From Amycolatopsis mongoliensis (GTDB lineage Bacteria; Actinomycetota; Actinomycetes; Mycobacteriales; Pseudonocardiaceae), in contig NZ_CP127295.1 of NCBI RefSeq assembly GCF_030285665.1, positions 3,844,001 to 3,908,000 of the forward strand: a stretch of DNA of 64,000 nucleotides. The letters run 5' to 3'. Position 1 is the stretch's first letter. Each line of letters starts with the position of its first letter. Made by a program: the position numbers and the translations under genes. The notes beneath the pieces are model-generated. The model was not told where the DNA came from. It did not search any database and was given only the letters and a program-made list of their open reading frames with translations. Positions 1 through 8,463 of this stretch are shown one piece after another.

Positions 1-428
1 TCGGCGGGCGTGCGCGGCGCCGAGGTCCAGGAGTGCAGCAGGTGCGCGAGCGCCGCGGCCTCGTCCGGCTGCTTCGTGTCGCCGTAGCGCAGCAGCAGGT
101 ACGAGATGTTCGCGGCCTGGTCGGCCGGGAGCTTCGTGCCCCACTTCGTGAGCAGCTCGTCGCCGGGCCGGTAGACCTCGTCGGTGTCCGGTGCCTTCAG
201 CTGGAAGCTCACGCAGAAGACCTGCTCGCCGCCGACGATGTAGGACCCCAGCCAGTTCCGGGGGCCGGTGCCGTCCTGGCCCGGCTCGACCGCGTGGCCG
301 ATGCCTTCCTGCGTGGCGGCGGCGGCCACGGGGGCGCCGACGGTCGCGGAGACCCCGCCGAGCAGGGCCGCGGCGACCAGGCCGGTGAGCGCGCGACGAG
401 CCGCGCGCGGGCGTGTTGACCACCTCAT
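1..428 (-). CDS. Secreted protein of unknown function, N-terminal part only
   Basis: The gene runs off the left edge of the window, leaving about 142 residues. It starts at the ATG on the complement of 426-428. The first ~37 residues form a clear Sec or Tat-like signal peptide: an Arg-rich n-region (RPRAARRA), a hydrophobic stretch and an Ala-rich cleavage region (AAAA). The mature part contains NWLGSYIVGGEQVFCVSF followed by an alpha-helical stretch with Leu-Leu-Arg-Tyr-Gly and a Trp-rich end. The single Cys after a glycine-rich strand and the later LRYGDT/AALAHLLHSW pattern resemble the thioester-type surface domains of Gram-positive bacteria, but the part needed to decide is outside the window. 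It is divergent from the Bax-inhibitor gene. Secretion is well supported; function is unknown. Confidence 0.7.
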   Translation of the reverse strand, partial: MRWSTRPRAARRALTGLVAAALLGGVSATVGAPVAAAATQEGIGHAVEPGQDGTGPRNWLGSYIVGGEQVFCVSFQLKAPDTDEVYRPGDELLTKWGTKLPADQAANISYLLLRYGDTKQPDEAAALAHLLHSWTSAPRTPA

Positions 429-644
429 GGTGTGTAGGCTCCTTCGTCGGACGCGCGGCGACGGCAGATGCGTCTCCGCAGGTCACACGATTGATCAACT
501 CCCCGACGCGCGTACGGTGAACGACCGGGCACGCCAAGTGAGCGTCGCGCCGAGGGGGCCGGACTGTCTACCGCCCTTCGGGTGGCGGTCGGCGAAAGGT
601 CGTGATCTCGGTCGCATACCGTGTCTGCCGTGGCCACGGGCCTG

Positions 645-674
645 CCGTCGAGTAAAGTCGTCTTTACTCGACGG
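645..674. promoter_or_regulatory. Perfect 13-bp inverted repeat in the leader of the Bax-inhibitor gene
   Basis: Arms at 645-657 (CCGTCGAGTAAAG) and 662-674 are exact complements around the 4-base loop TCGT. The site lies about 75 bases before the GTG start of the next gene, in the 320-base divergent gap (429-748). It is AT-richer than its surroundings and lacks a T-run, so an operator or a leader hairpin is more likely than a terminator. Nothing else is recognisable in this gap. Confidence 0.5.
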
Positions 675-748
675 GAACCGCACGAACCCGGCGGTCGTTG
701 AACCCGATGCAGCGTCGATCCACGAAGCAGCAGATCCAGGAGGATCAG

Positions 749-1582
749 GTGCGTTCCAGTAGCAACCCGGCGTTCCGCAACCTGCCCCGCGGCGGAACCC
801 AGACTTACGGGCAGTACGGGCCCCCGGTGGGCTTCAACCAGACTCAGGGCGGCGTGCCCGGATACGGCCCCGGGCAGGTCACCTCCGGCGAGGACGACCG
901 GCCGATGACCGTCGACGACGTCGTCGTCAAGACCGGCATGAGCCTGGGCGTCGCGCTGCTCGTCGGGATCGTCACCGCGATCTGGGCCCAGAGCCAGCTG
1001 GCCGAGACCGGCCGGCTCCCCGGTGCCCTGATCGGCGCGATGATCGGCGGCCTGATCGTCGGGCTCGTCATCTCGCTGGTGATCATCTTCCGCCAGAAGC
1101 CGAGCGGCCCGCTGACGCTGGTCTACTCGGCCGCCGAAGGCCTGTTCCTCGGCGCGCTGAGCGGCGTGTTCGAGGTGATCTACCCGGGTATCGCGCTGCA
1201 GGCGATCGTCGGCACCGTGGGTGTCTTCATCGGCATGCTGGTGGTCTACAAGACCGGCGCGGTCAAGGTGACGCCGAAGCTGACCAAGTGGATCGTCGGG
1301 GCCGTCGTCGGCGTCGCGATCCTGATGCTGTTCAACCTGATCAGCTCGCTGGCCTTCGGCTTCAACCCGCTGCGCGACGGCAGCCCGCTCGCCATCGCCT
1401 TCAGCATCCTCTGCATCGGGATCGCGGCGTTCAGCTTCCTGCTCGACTTCGACCAGGCCGACCGGATGATCCGCGAGGGCATGCCGTCGAAGTGGGCCTG
1501 GTACACCGCGTTCGGCCTGATGACGACGCTGGTCTGGCTGTACCTGGAGATCCTCCGGCTGCTGTCCTACCTTCGTGAGTAA
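749..1582 (+). CDS. Bax inhibitor-1/YccA family integral membrane protein
   Basis: The product has 277 residues when started at the GTG at 749, which has the Shine-Dalgarno AGGAGG at 739-744 and gives the typical actinobacterial N-terminus RSSSNPAFRNLPRGG; the ATG at 698 upstream has no such site. A Gly/Tyr/Gln-rich cytoplasmic tail of ~50 residues is followed by seven hydrophobic segments (from GMSLGVALLVGIVTAIWA onward). The family signature of acidic residues in the last helices is present (FSFLLDFDQADRMI, and YLEILRLL at the end). Family members are pH-sensitive calcium-leak channels in some bacteria; the role in actinomycetes is not established. Single-gene unit: an own leader hairpin precedes it and a terminator follows. 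Confidence 0.88.
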   Translation: MRSSSNPAFRNLPRGGTQTYGQYGPPVGFNQTQGGVPGYGPGQVTSGEDDRPMTVDDVVVKTGMSLGVALLVGIVTAIWAQSQLAETGRLPGALIGAMIGGLIVGLVISLVIIFRQKPSGPLTLVYSAAEGLFLGALSGVFEVIYPGIALQAIVGTVGVFIGMLVVYKTGAVKVTPKLTKWIVGAVVGVAILMLFNLISSLAFGFNPLRDGSPLAIAFSILCIGIAAFSFLLDFDQADRMIREGMPSKWAWYTAFGLMTTLVWLYLEILRLLSYLRE

Positions 1583-1606
1583 CCTGGCTCACAATTTCGC
1601 AGTGAA

Positions 1607-1636
1607 GGCGCTCCGTAACCAACGGGGCGCCTTTTC
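1607..1636 (+). terminator. Rho-independent terminator after the Bax-inhibitor gene
   Basis: Stem 1607-1616 (GGCGCTCCGT) pairs with 1622-1631 with one G-T wobble, loop of 5 bases, followed by TTTTCT. It lies 25 bases after the stop codon. Confidence 0.8.
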
Positions 1637-1737
1637 TGTACGCGATTCGTGCAAATGTGGACCCCGGTGCCGGGCGTGCTCACCCTGCGTGTTTGATGTC
1701 CGGGTCGGTTCTTCATTTCACATGTGTGAGGTTCACA

Positions 1738-2490
1738 GTGAGCGTTCCCCCTCCGGCCCCCGGGGGCCAGCAGCCGGTGGGTCAGCCCGATCCCTACGGG
1801 CCGCCTCCTGGCGGCCAGCCGCAGCAGCAGTACGGCCAGCCGGGCCAGTTCGGCGGCCCGCCCCCGGGCACCCCGCCGCAGGGGCAGCCCGGCCAGTACG
1901 GCCCGCCTCCGGGCCAGTACCCGCCGCCGCCCGGCCAGCCCGGCTTCCCGCCCGCGCCGCCGGCCCCGCCGAAGAAGTCGAAGGTCGGCCGGTTCGTCGC
2001 GCTCGGCATCGGCCTGCTCGTGATCGTGGGCATCGTGATCGCCGGGGTTGTCGCCTTCACGAACTCGCCGGCCAGCTCCAACGTCGGTGACTGCCTGTCG
2101 ATCGCCGAGTTCACCCGGGGCGGGGACGACCCCGCGAAGGCCGACTGCAACGACCCGAAGGCGAACGTCAAGATCGCCGCCAAGCTCGACAGCGCCAGCG
2201 ACGACTGCCCGGGCGGCTCGGACGCCGGCTACGACACCTACTCGGTCAGCGGCCGCAGCTCGTACAAGCTGTGCCTGATGATCAACGCGAAGCAGGGCGA
2301 CTGCCTGGCGAACTTCTCGTCCCAGACCAAGGGCTACCAGAAGGTTCCCTGCTCCGACCCGACGAAGGACGCCGAGCTCGTGAAGGTCGTCGAGGGTCAG
2401 GCGAGCGAGAGCGTCTGCGAGGGCACGGAAGCCACGCGCGTCGCGATCTACCCGCAGCCGGCGACGACGATGTGCGTCAAGACGAACTAG
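1738..2490 (+). CDS. Proline/glutamine-rich membrane-anchored protein with an extracytoplasmic Cys-rich domain (LppU-like)
   Basis: The product has 250 residues from the GTG at 1738, chosen because coding-like Pro/Gly/Gln sequence begins there. Residues ~1-75 are a low-complexity tail rich in PPGQ, GQPGQ and YGPP; then KKSKVGR, one transmembrane helix (~82-105, FVALGIGLLVIVGIVIAGVV), and an outside domain of ~140 residues with six cysteines (GDCLSI, ADCND, DDCPGG, KLCLM, GDCLANF, PCSDP, VCEG, MCVK). The spacing resembles the LppU/SCO3897 type of actinobacterial proteins (family assignment from memory). The Cys residues probably form disulfides. The same architecture of Pro-rich tail plus membrane segment recurs at 9962-11500. 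Confidence 0.75.
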   Translation: MSVPPPAPGGQQPVGQPDPYGPPPGGQPQQQYGQPGQFGGPPPGTPPQGQPGQYGPPPGQYPPPPGQPGFPPAPPAPPKKSKVGRFVALGIGLLVIVGIVIAGVVAFTNSPASSNVGDCLSIAEFTRGGDDPAKADCNDPKANVKIAAKLDSASDDCPGGSDAGYDTYSVSGRSSYKLCLMINAKQGDCLANFSSQTKGYQKVPCSDPTKDAELVKVVEGQASESVCEGTEATRVAIYPQPATTMCVKTN

Positions 2491-2863
2491 TTTCGCGCGT
2501 TTGAGGTTCGTCGACAGCGGCCCGGCCCTGCGCGCCGAAGTGGCGGCGGCTGGTTCGACGACAGGAATGAGTCATTCATGTCGTCGGACGAGGTGAATGA
2601 GTCATTCACTGCATCGCGGCCGGGGCCTGTACGGGCCGGAGTCTCATGGCACAGGTCCCAGCCGCCTCGAGCGTCGGACTTGCACCGCGCGACTGGCGTC
2701 ACCCAGCCCGCCGAAGGCCTTCTCGCGAGCTTCGCGAGGAGGCCCTCGGCGCGTTCAGCGGCACCCGGATTGCTCCGTTCGTCCCACACTGTGCGACGAG
2801 CTGCGGCGAAGTGATCATCGGACCTAACGTGAGCCGTCCTTCCCGCCCGAGCCTGGAGTACTG
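2491..2863. repeat. Gap with two copies of a GAATGAGTCATTCA palindrome
   Basis: This 373-base gap holds two exact copies of GAATGAGTCATTCA, at 2565-2578 and 2595-2608 (30-base period). The second sits in a perfect 17-base dyad (GTGAATGA-G-TCATTCAC, 2594-2610). The first sits in a longer dyad, 2556-2584, with GACGACA arms and one mismatch. The rest (2610-2860) shows no convincing gene; the ORFs present there have frame-shadow composition. Confidence 0.6.
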
Positions 2864-4132
2864 GTGGCGACGACCGAATCCCCTGCCGGTGAACCGAAGT
2901 TCCTCGACTTCCCCACCGCCTGCGCCGCGCCCGTCCCGCAGCCGGAGGAGCCCGTCCGCGTGGTCCCGCTGGCCGTCGCCGGCGTCCTCGCGGCCGGCCT
3001 GACCTGGTACGTCTGGGCGAGCCAGGGCACCAAGTCCGGCGTCCTGCTGCTGCTCGGCCTGGGTCTCGGGCTCGCGCTGTTCCACTCGCGGTTCGGCTTC
3101 ACGTCGGCGTGGCGGCAGCTGATCGCCGTCGGCAACGGCCAGGGACTGCGCGCCCACACCCTCCTGCTCGGCACCGCCGCGACGCTGATCGCGCTGATCG
3201 CCGGCACCGGCGCCGGGCTCTTCGGCAGCAAGCCGGCGCCGACGGCCGGCCCGCTCGGGCTCGCCCTGTTCGTCGGCGCGACGCTCTTCGCGATCGGCAT
3301 GCAGCTCGGCGGCGCGTGCGCGTCCGGCACGCTGTTCGCGGTCGGCTCGGGCCAGTCGGCGATCGTCCTCACGCTGGGCGGGTTCATCACCGGGTCCGTG
3401 CTCTACACCTGGGCGTACCCGGTGCTGAGCGGCTGGCCCGAGCTCAAGGGCGTGCTGCTGGCCGACCACGTCGGCTGGTTCGGCTCCTGGGCGGTCACGA
3501 TCGCCGTGCTCGCCGGGATCGTGCTGGTCACCCGCGCGGTGCAGCGCCGCCGCACACCGCCGCCGGTGGACGTCGTGCCGACCGCGCACGGCTTCGCGCG
3601 GATCTTCCGCGGCTCGTGGCCGATCCTCGCCGGTGCCGTCGTGCTGGGCGTGCTGGCCGGCGCGGTGTTCCTGGTCTCCGGCGGGATCTGGGGCGTCACG
3701 AGCGCGTTCTCGTTGTGGGGAGCCAAGATCCTGCAGGTGTTCGGGCTGCACCCGGAGTCCTGGGAGTTCTGGCGGCAGAAGGCCAACGCGACGTCGCTGG
3801 CCAACCCGATCTGGAAGGACAAGAACAGCCTCACCGACATCGGGATCATGATCGGCGCGGCGGTGGCCGCCGCGGCCGCGGGCGCGTGGAAGATCCACAG
3901 CTCGATCCCGTGGCGCACGGCGGTCGCCGCGATCCTCGGCGGCGTCATGATGGGCGTCGGCGCGCGCATGGCGGGCGGCTGCAACATCGGCGCGTACCTC
4001 GGCGGCATCTCGACCGGCAGCCTGCACGGCTGGCTGTGGGGCGTGTTCGCGCTCGGCGGCACCTGGATCGGGCTGAAGCTGCGGCCGCTGTTCGGGCTGG
4101 CGAACCCGGTGCCGACCGACAGCGTCTGCTGA
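2864..4132 (+). CDS. YeeE/YedE family membrane transporter (thiosulfate/sulfur-compound uptake)
   Basis: The product has 422 residues from the GTG at 2864 with GGAG eight bases upstream. About ten hydrophobic segments are visible. Two conserved Gly-Cys motifs mark the family: GGACASGTLF in the first half and GGCNIGAYLGG in the second. In the structurally studied member (YeeE/TsuA) such cysteines contact thiosulfate as it passes through the membrane. The fused two-half arrangement, each half with a Cys motif, matches the family. No TusA-like sulfur carrier follows it here. Nearby cbs and cystathionine gamma-synthase genes make a sulfur-assimilation role plausible, but they are not in one operon with it. 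Confidence 0.85.
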   Translation: MATTESPAGEPKFLDFPTACAAPVPQPEEPVRVVPLAVAGVLAAGLTWYVWASQGTKSGVLLLLGLGLGLALFHSRFGFTSAWRQLIAVGNGQGLRAHTLLLGTAATLIALIAGTGAGLFGSKPAPTAGPLGLALFVGATLFAIGMQLGGACASGTLFAVGSGQSAIVLTLGGFITGSVLYTWAYPVLSGWPELKGVLLADHVGWFGSWAVTIAVLAGIVLVTRAVQRRRTPPPVDVVPTAHGFARIFRGSWPILAGAVVLGVLAGAVFLVSGGIWGVTSAFSLWGAKILQVFGLHPESWEFWRQKANATSLANPIWKDKNSLTDIGIMIGAAVAAAAAGAWKIHSSIPWRTAVAAILGGVMMGVGARMAGGCNIGAYLGGISTGSLHGWLWGVFALGGTWIGLKLRPLFGLANPVPTDSVC

Positions 4133-4206
4133 AACCCTTCGGTTTTTGTCGGGGTCCCCCAGTACTCTCGCGGACGAATCCACGGGAACTGGGGGACTTC
4201 TTCCTT

Positions 4207-5742
4207 ATGGCAACGGAAAGTACGGCCACCGCGCCGAAGGGTGACGCGCTCGACGCGGGGGTGCTGAAGGTCGCGTCCGTGGTGGTGCTGGGCGCCATCA
4301 TGGCGATCCTCGACACCACGGTCGTCAACGTCGCGCTGCAGAAGCTGACGATCGAGTTTTCGACGTCGTTCGACGTCATCCAGTGGGTCGCCACGGGCTA
4401 CCTGCTGGCGCTGGCCACCGTGATCCCGGTCACCGGCTGGGCGTCCGACCGGTTCGGCACCAAGCGGCTCTACATGCTCGCGATCGTGCTGTTCCTGGCC
4501 GGCTCGATGCTTGCGGGGGCGGCCTGGAACATCGAAACGCTGATCGTCTTCCGCGTCCTGCAGGGCTTCGGCGGCGGCATGCTGATGCCGTGCGGCATGA
4601 CGATCCTGACCCGCGCGGCCGGCCCGCAGCGGATCGGGCGCGTGATGGCGGTGCTGGGCGTGCCGATGCTGCTCGGCCCGATCGGCGGCCCGATCCTGGG
4701 CGGCTGGCTCGTCGACGCGGTGAGCTGGCGCTGGATCTTCTTCATCAACGTGCCGATCGGCGTGGTCACGCTGCTGCTGTCGTGGCGGCTGCTGCCGAAG
4801 GACGCCCCGGAACCGGCCGGGCGCTTCGACTTCGTGGGCATGCTGATGGTGTCGCCGGGGCTGGCGGCGCTGATCTTCGGCGTCTCGAAGGTCCCGTCGG
4901 CGGGCGGGTTCGGCGCGGTCGAGGTGTGGCTGCCGGTGCTGGCCGGGCTGGTGCTGCTCGCCGGGTTCGTGGTGCGCGCGCTGAAGGTGGCCAACCCGCT
5001 GGTGGACCTGCGGCTGTTCAAGAACCGCGCGTTCACGATCGCGATGGTGACGATGTCGCTGTTCTTCGTCGCGTTCCTCGGCGGGATGATGCTGCTGCCG
5101 ACGTACTTCCTGCTGGTGCGCGGCGAAACGACGCTGCACGCGGGGCTGTTGCTGGCCCCGCAGGGCTTCGGCGCGATGATCATGATGCCGATCACCGGCC
5201 GCCTGGCCGACAAGGTGGGCGCGCGCAAGATCGTGCTGCCGGGCATGGTGCTGCTGGTCGGTTCGATGGCGATGCTGACCCAGGTCACGGCGACCACGCC
5301 GTACTGGGTCCTGCTGTCGGCGCTGTTCGTGATGGGGCTCGGCATGGGCTGCACGATGATGCCGATCACGACGTCGGCCCTGCAGACGCTGCAGCCGAAG
5401 GACATGGCCCGCGCGTCCACGGCGACGAACATCGTCCAGCAGACGGCGGGCGCGATCGGTTCGGCGGTGATGGCGACGATCCTGGCGGCCCTGCTGGCGG
5501 GCAAGTTCGGCGTCCCGACGGCCCAGGGCCAGCTGGCGGCGACGGCGGCGATCCTGAACCCCGCGTCGCACGAAGCGGCGACGGGACTGGCGGCGGACGC
5601 CTTCTCGACGACGTTCGTGTGGTCCCTGGTCCTGGTGGTGCTGTGCGTGATCCCGGCGCTGTTCCTCCCGAAGTCCCGCCCGGCGGCACCGGCTGTCTCC
5701 GAAGACGGCGACGAGATCACGCCCCCGGTGCTGGTCCACTGA
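4207..5742 (+). CDS. DHA2 (14-TM) family MFS multidrug exporter
   Basis: The product has 511 residues and starts at ATG 4207. It shows the DHA2 signature of EmrB/QacA-type exporters: an N-terminal LDTTVVNVALQKL helix, WVATGYLLALATVIPVTGWASDRFG (motif A with D-R-F-G), an Arg-rich VLQGFGGGML motif, and the antiporter motif C region GPILGGWLVDAVSWRWIFFINVPIG. About 14 hydrophobic segments are visible, ending in a short charged tail. It exchanges protons for organic drugs at the cytoplasmic membrane. No TetR or MarR regulator is adjacent. The gene converges with the thiolase gene and shares the long palindrome between them as a probable terminator. Confidence 0.88.
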   Translation: MATESTATAPKGDALDAGVLKVASVVVLGAIMAILDTTVVNVALQKLTIEFSTSFDVIQWVATGYLLALATVIPVTGWASDRFGTKRLYMLAIVLFLAGSMLAGAAWNIETLIVFRVLQGFGGGMLMPCGMTILTRAAGPQRIGRVMAVLGVPMLLGPIGGPILGGWLVDAVSWRWIFFINVPIGVVTLLLSWRLLPKDAPEPAGRFDFVGMLMVSPGLAALIFGVSKVPSAGGFGAVEVWLPVLAGLVLLAGFVVRALKVANPLVDLRLFKNRAFTIAMVTMSLFFVAFLGGMMLLPTYFLLVRGETTLHAGLLLAPQGFGAMIMMPITGRLADKVGARKIVLPGMVLLVGSMAMLTQVTATTPYWVLLSALFVMGLGMGCTMMPITTSALQTLQPKDMARASTATNIVQQTAGAIGSAVMATILAALLAGKFGVPTAQGQLAATAAILNPASHEAATGLAADAFSTTFVWSLVLVVLCVIPALFLPKSRPAAPAVSEDGDEITPPVLVH

Positions 5743-5759
5743 GCAGTCTGCCGCGGCTT

Positions 5760-5805
5760 GTCGTGAGTGGTTAGGGCGGTTAGAACCGCCCTAACCACTC
5801 ACGAC
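5760..5805. terminator. Long perfect palindrome between convergent genes (copy 1 of a repeated family)
   Basis: Arms at 5760-5781 and 5784-5805 are exact 22-base complements with only AG between them, core GGGCGGTTAGAACCGCCC. It lies between two convergent stop codons (5742 and 5813), so it can act as a bidirectional terminator. A near-identical element occurs at 34880-34927. Confidence 0.75.
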
Positions 5806-5812
5806 GCCGGGC

Positions 5813-7033
5813 TCAGGAGAGGCGTTCGATGATCATCGCCATGCCCTGGCCGCCACCGACGCACATCGTCTCGAGGCCGAACTGCTTGTCGTGGTGCTGC
5901 AGGGAGTTGATCAGCGTCGACGTGATGCGCGCGCCCGTCATGCCGAACGGGTGGCCCACCGCGATCGCGCCGCCGTTGACGTTGAGGCGGTCCAGCTCGA
6001 TGCCCAGGTCGCGGTACGACGGGATCACCTGCGCCGCGAACGCCTCGTTGATCTCGACCAGGTCGATGTCGCCGATCGACAGCCCCGCGCGGGACAGCGC
6101 CTGCTTGGACGCCTCCACCGGCCCGTAGCCCATGATCTCCGGCGAAAGCCCGGTCACGCCCGTCGACACGATCCGCGCCAGGGGCGTCAGGCCCAGCTCG
6201 CGCGCCTTCGTGTCGGACATGACGACCAGCGCCGCCGCGCCGTCGTTGAGGGCGCAGCAGTTGCCCGCCGTCACCCGGCCGTCCGGGCGGAACACCGGCT
6301 TCAGCCCGGAGACGCCTTCCAGCGTGACGCCGGCGCGCGGGCCGTCGTCCTTCGAGACGACCGTGCCGTCCGCCAGCGTCACCGGGGTGATGTCCTTGGC
6401 CCAGAAGCCGTCCGCGATGGCCTTCTCGGCCAGGTTCTGCGAGCGGACGCCGAACTCGTCCATCTCCTCGCGCGTGACGCCCTTCAGCCGCGCCAGGTTC
6501 TCCGCGGTCTGGCCCATCGCGATGTAGACGTCGGGGACATCCCCGGCGGTGCGCGGGTCGCTCCAGCTGTCGGTGCCGGACTCGGCGGTCGCCGCGGTCC
6601 GCTTCTCGGCTTCGGCGAACAGCGGGTTGTGCGTGTCCGGCCACGAGTCCGAGCTGCCCTTGGCGAACCGCGAGACGGTCTCGACGCCGGCCGAGATGAA
6701 GACGTCGCCCTCGCCGGCCTTGATCGCGTGGAACGCCATCCGGGTGGTCTGCAAGCTGGACGAGCAGTAGCGCGTGATGGTGCAGCCGGGCAGGTGGTCG
6801 TAGCCGAGCTCGACGGCGACCGCGCGGCCCATGTTGAACCCGGACTCGCCGCCCGGCAGGCCGCAGCCCAGCATCAGGTCGTCGATGTCGGCGGGGTCGA
6901 GCTGCGGCACCTTGGCCAGTGCCGCCTGGATCATCTGCACGGTGAGGTCGTCGGGCCGCATGCTGACCAGCGAGCCCTTCCCGGCGCGGCCGATCGGCGA
7001 GCGGGCGGTGGAGACGATGACGGCTTCAGGCAT
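5813..7033 (-). CDS. Thiolase family protein (acetyl-CoA C-acyltransferase, FadA-like)
   Basis: The product has 406 residues, starting at the ATG complement of 7031-7033 (MPEAVIVSTARSPIGRA, the standard thiolase start). All three active-site elements are present: the nucleophilic Cys in TRYCSSSLQT (~residue 90), the His in GGAIAVGHPFG, and the C-terminal acid/base Cys in ETMCVGGGQG. It cleaves 3-ketoacyl-CoA, or condenses two acyl-CoAs, in the cytoplasm. No partner hydroxyacyl-CoA dehydrogenase is adjacent. Its position upstream of cbs matches fadA3 (Rv1074c) in M. tuberculosis, so a beta-oxidation role is likely. Divergent from the pentapeptide-like gene; a direct repeat CTAAGCG at 7060-7075 lies in the promoter region. 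Confidence 0.9.
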   Translation of the reverse strand: MPEAVIVSTARSPIGRAGKGSLVSMRPDDLTVQMIQAALAKVPQLDPADIDDLMLGCGLPGGESGFNMGRAVAVELGYDHLPGCTITRYCSSSLQTTRMAFHAIKAGEGDVFISAGVETVSRFAKGSSDSWPDTHNPLFAEAEKRTAATAESGTDSWSDPRTAGDVPDVYIAMGQTAENLARLKGVTREEMDEFGVRSQNLAEKAIADGFWAKDITPVTLADGTVVSKDDGPRAGVTLEGVSGLKPVFRPDGRVTAGNCCALNDGAAALVVMSDTKARELGLTPLARIVSTGVTGLSPEIMGYGPVEASKQALSRAGLSIGDIDLVEINEAFAAQVIPSYRDLGIELDRLNVNGGAIAVGHPFGMTGARITSTLINSLQHHDKQFGLETMCVGGGQGMAMIIERLS

Positions 7034-7059
7034 GACGTGACACATCCTCGTATCGCGAA

Positions 7060-7075
7060 CTAAGCGTGCTAAGCG
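7060..7075. promoter_or_regulatory. Direct repeat CTAAGCG upstream of the thiolase gene
   Basis: CTAAGCG occurs at 7060-7066 and 7069-7075, nine bases apart, about 27 bases upstream of the thiolase start codon. The spacing near one helical turn suggests a regulator binding site in the divergent promoter region; the regulator is unknown. Confidence 0.35.
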
Positions 7076-7158
7076 GTTGCTCACCAGTGTGCCGTGAACC
7101 ACGCTCCGGGCAAAGCCGAACGCGACCAAGGCAACAGCCGGCTGGCAGGATCACCCGG

Positions 7159-8115
7159 GTGGGGACCCAGACGCGGGTACTGGGCACGAGGACGATCCTG
7201 CTGTGGGGAGCCGGCCTGCTGATCGTGGCCGGGGCCTCGGCGGCGGTGCTGCTGACGCTCCTCGGCGGCGGCCGCCCCGAGGACTCCGCCCGGCTGGACG
7301 CCCTGAAGACCGCCGCCAACATCGTCGTCGGGACCGGGGGCTTCGCCGCCCTGCTGCTCGCCGCGCGGCGGCAGCGGTCGGCCGAGCTGGACCTCGTGCA
7401 GAAGGACCACGACGCCACCGAGCGGCGGATCACCGAGATCTACGGCAAGGCCGCCGACCAGCTCGGCAGCGACAAGGCACCGGTCCGGCTCGCCGGGCTG
7501 TACTCGCTGGAACGGCTCGCCGGTGGGTACGCGCCGCACCGGCAGACGATCGTCAACGTCCTCTGCGCGTACCTGCGGATGCCGTTCGGCTACGACCCGG
7601 GCAAACCCGAGGAGAACGGCGAGGAGCTGCAGGTCCGCAAGGCCGCGCAGCGCATCCTGATGCTGCACCTGCGGCCGGGCCCCGCCGAGCGGCCGAGCGG
7701 CGACTTCTGGCCCGACGTCGACCTCGACTTCTCCGGGGCCACGCTCGTCGGCCTGAACCTCACGCACTGTTCGATCCGGTCGATCGTGTGCTTCGGGGCG
7801 AAGTTCTTCGAACTGGCGTCCTTCCGCGGCACCGAATTCCGCACCAAAGCCGACTTCAACAAAGCGAACTTCGAAGACCGCGTCGATTTCCGCGGAACCG
7901 CTTTCGGCGGTGACCGCGACTCGTTCAACGGTGCCGTTTTCGCTGGTCCGGTCGATTTCGGCACGAAGACCGCGGCCCGGCTCGCCGGGGCCGAGGCGAA
8001 GGGGGTTTTCGCCAGGACCTGGCCCCAGGACTGGGAAGAACGCCCGGTCGACGGCGATCCGGCCCGAACGCGATTGACTCGAAAGGGTGAACCGCTGGAT
8101 CTCGGCACCCGATAG
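7159..8115 (+). CDS. Two-TM membrane protein with pentapeptide-repeat-like C-terminus
   Basis: The product has 318 residues from the GTG at 7159. Two N-terminal membrane helices are visible (TILLWGAGLLIVAGASAAVL and an Ala/Leu-rich second helix before ARRQRSAE). A charged helical segment follows (LVQKDHDATERRITEIY), then KAADQLGSDKAPVRLAGLYS, a motif that recurs in many actinobacterial pentapeptide proteins. The last ~110 residues have the A(N/D)(L/F)xx rhythm of pentapeptide repeats (FSGATL, FRGTEF, FNKANF, FRGTAF, FNGAVF), predicted to fold as a right-handed quadrilateral helix. Function is unknown. The last ~250 bases of the gene use visibly less GC-rich codons than its neighbours. Confidence 0.72.
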   Translation: MGTQTRVLGTRTILLWGAGLLIVAGASAAVLLTLLGGGRPEDSARLDALKTAANIVVGTGGFAALLLAARRQRSAELDLVQKDHDATERRITEIYGKAADQLGSDKAPVRLAGLYSLERLAGGYAPHRQTIVNVLCAYLRMPFGYDPGKPEENGEELQVRKAAQRILMLHLRPGPAERPSGDFWPDVDLDFSGATLVGLNLTHCSIRSIVCFGAKFFELASFRGTEFRTKADFNKANFEDRVDFRGTAFGGDRDSFNGAVFAGPVDFGTKTAARLAGAEAKGVFARTWPQDWEERPVDGDPARTRLTRKGEPLDLGTR

Positions 8116-8463
8116 TATCGGCCCCGGAAAGAGCTTCGTCATTCCGGAAACGGGGGAGGTGAACCGGTGATGGTCGAACCTCGAGGTACTCGCTGGGCCC
8201 TCCTGACCCCTCGGATGGGGTACTGCTCCGCGCACGGCGCCGGGCGGGATCTCCGGGACGGGATGACGGCTCAGCGTGCGGTGACCCTCGGGTCCGGAAT
8301 CGGTACCGGTTAGCGGCTTGGTGGCTTAGCGACACGCCGGGCGCCGGAACGGCCCGACCTCGCGCACAAAGCCCCGTCACCACCCGACGCGCACCCGGAG
8401 TCCGCCCCGGCTCGCTTCGTGCTGAGTGGACACCGCCACCGGTCGGCCGTTTAGGCTGGCGTC
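8116..8463. other. Gap without recognisable gene before cbs
   Basis: 348 bases with no ORF of convincing composition and no strong hairpin. It should contain the cbs promoter, but I cannot point to -35/-10 boxes with confidence. Confidence 0.4.

Noticed and set aside
3109..5742. An 877-residue + strand frame covering the YeeE and MFS genes, and a 778-residue minus-strand frame over the same area
   Set aside because: The first is an out-of-frame Arg-rich reading that joins the true MFS frame; the second is the antisense shadow, rich in Arg/Gln/His, with no motif.
8116..8400. Possible small gene upstream of cbs
   Set aside because: No frame has coding-like third-position bias or a ribosome site.
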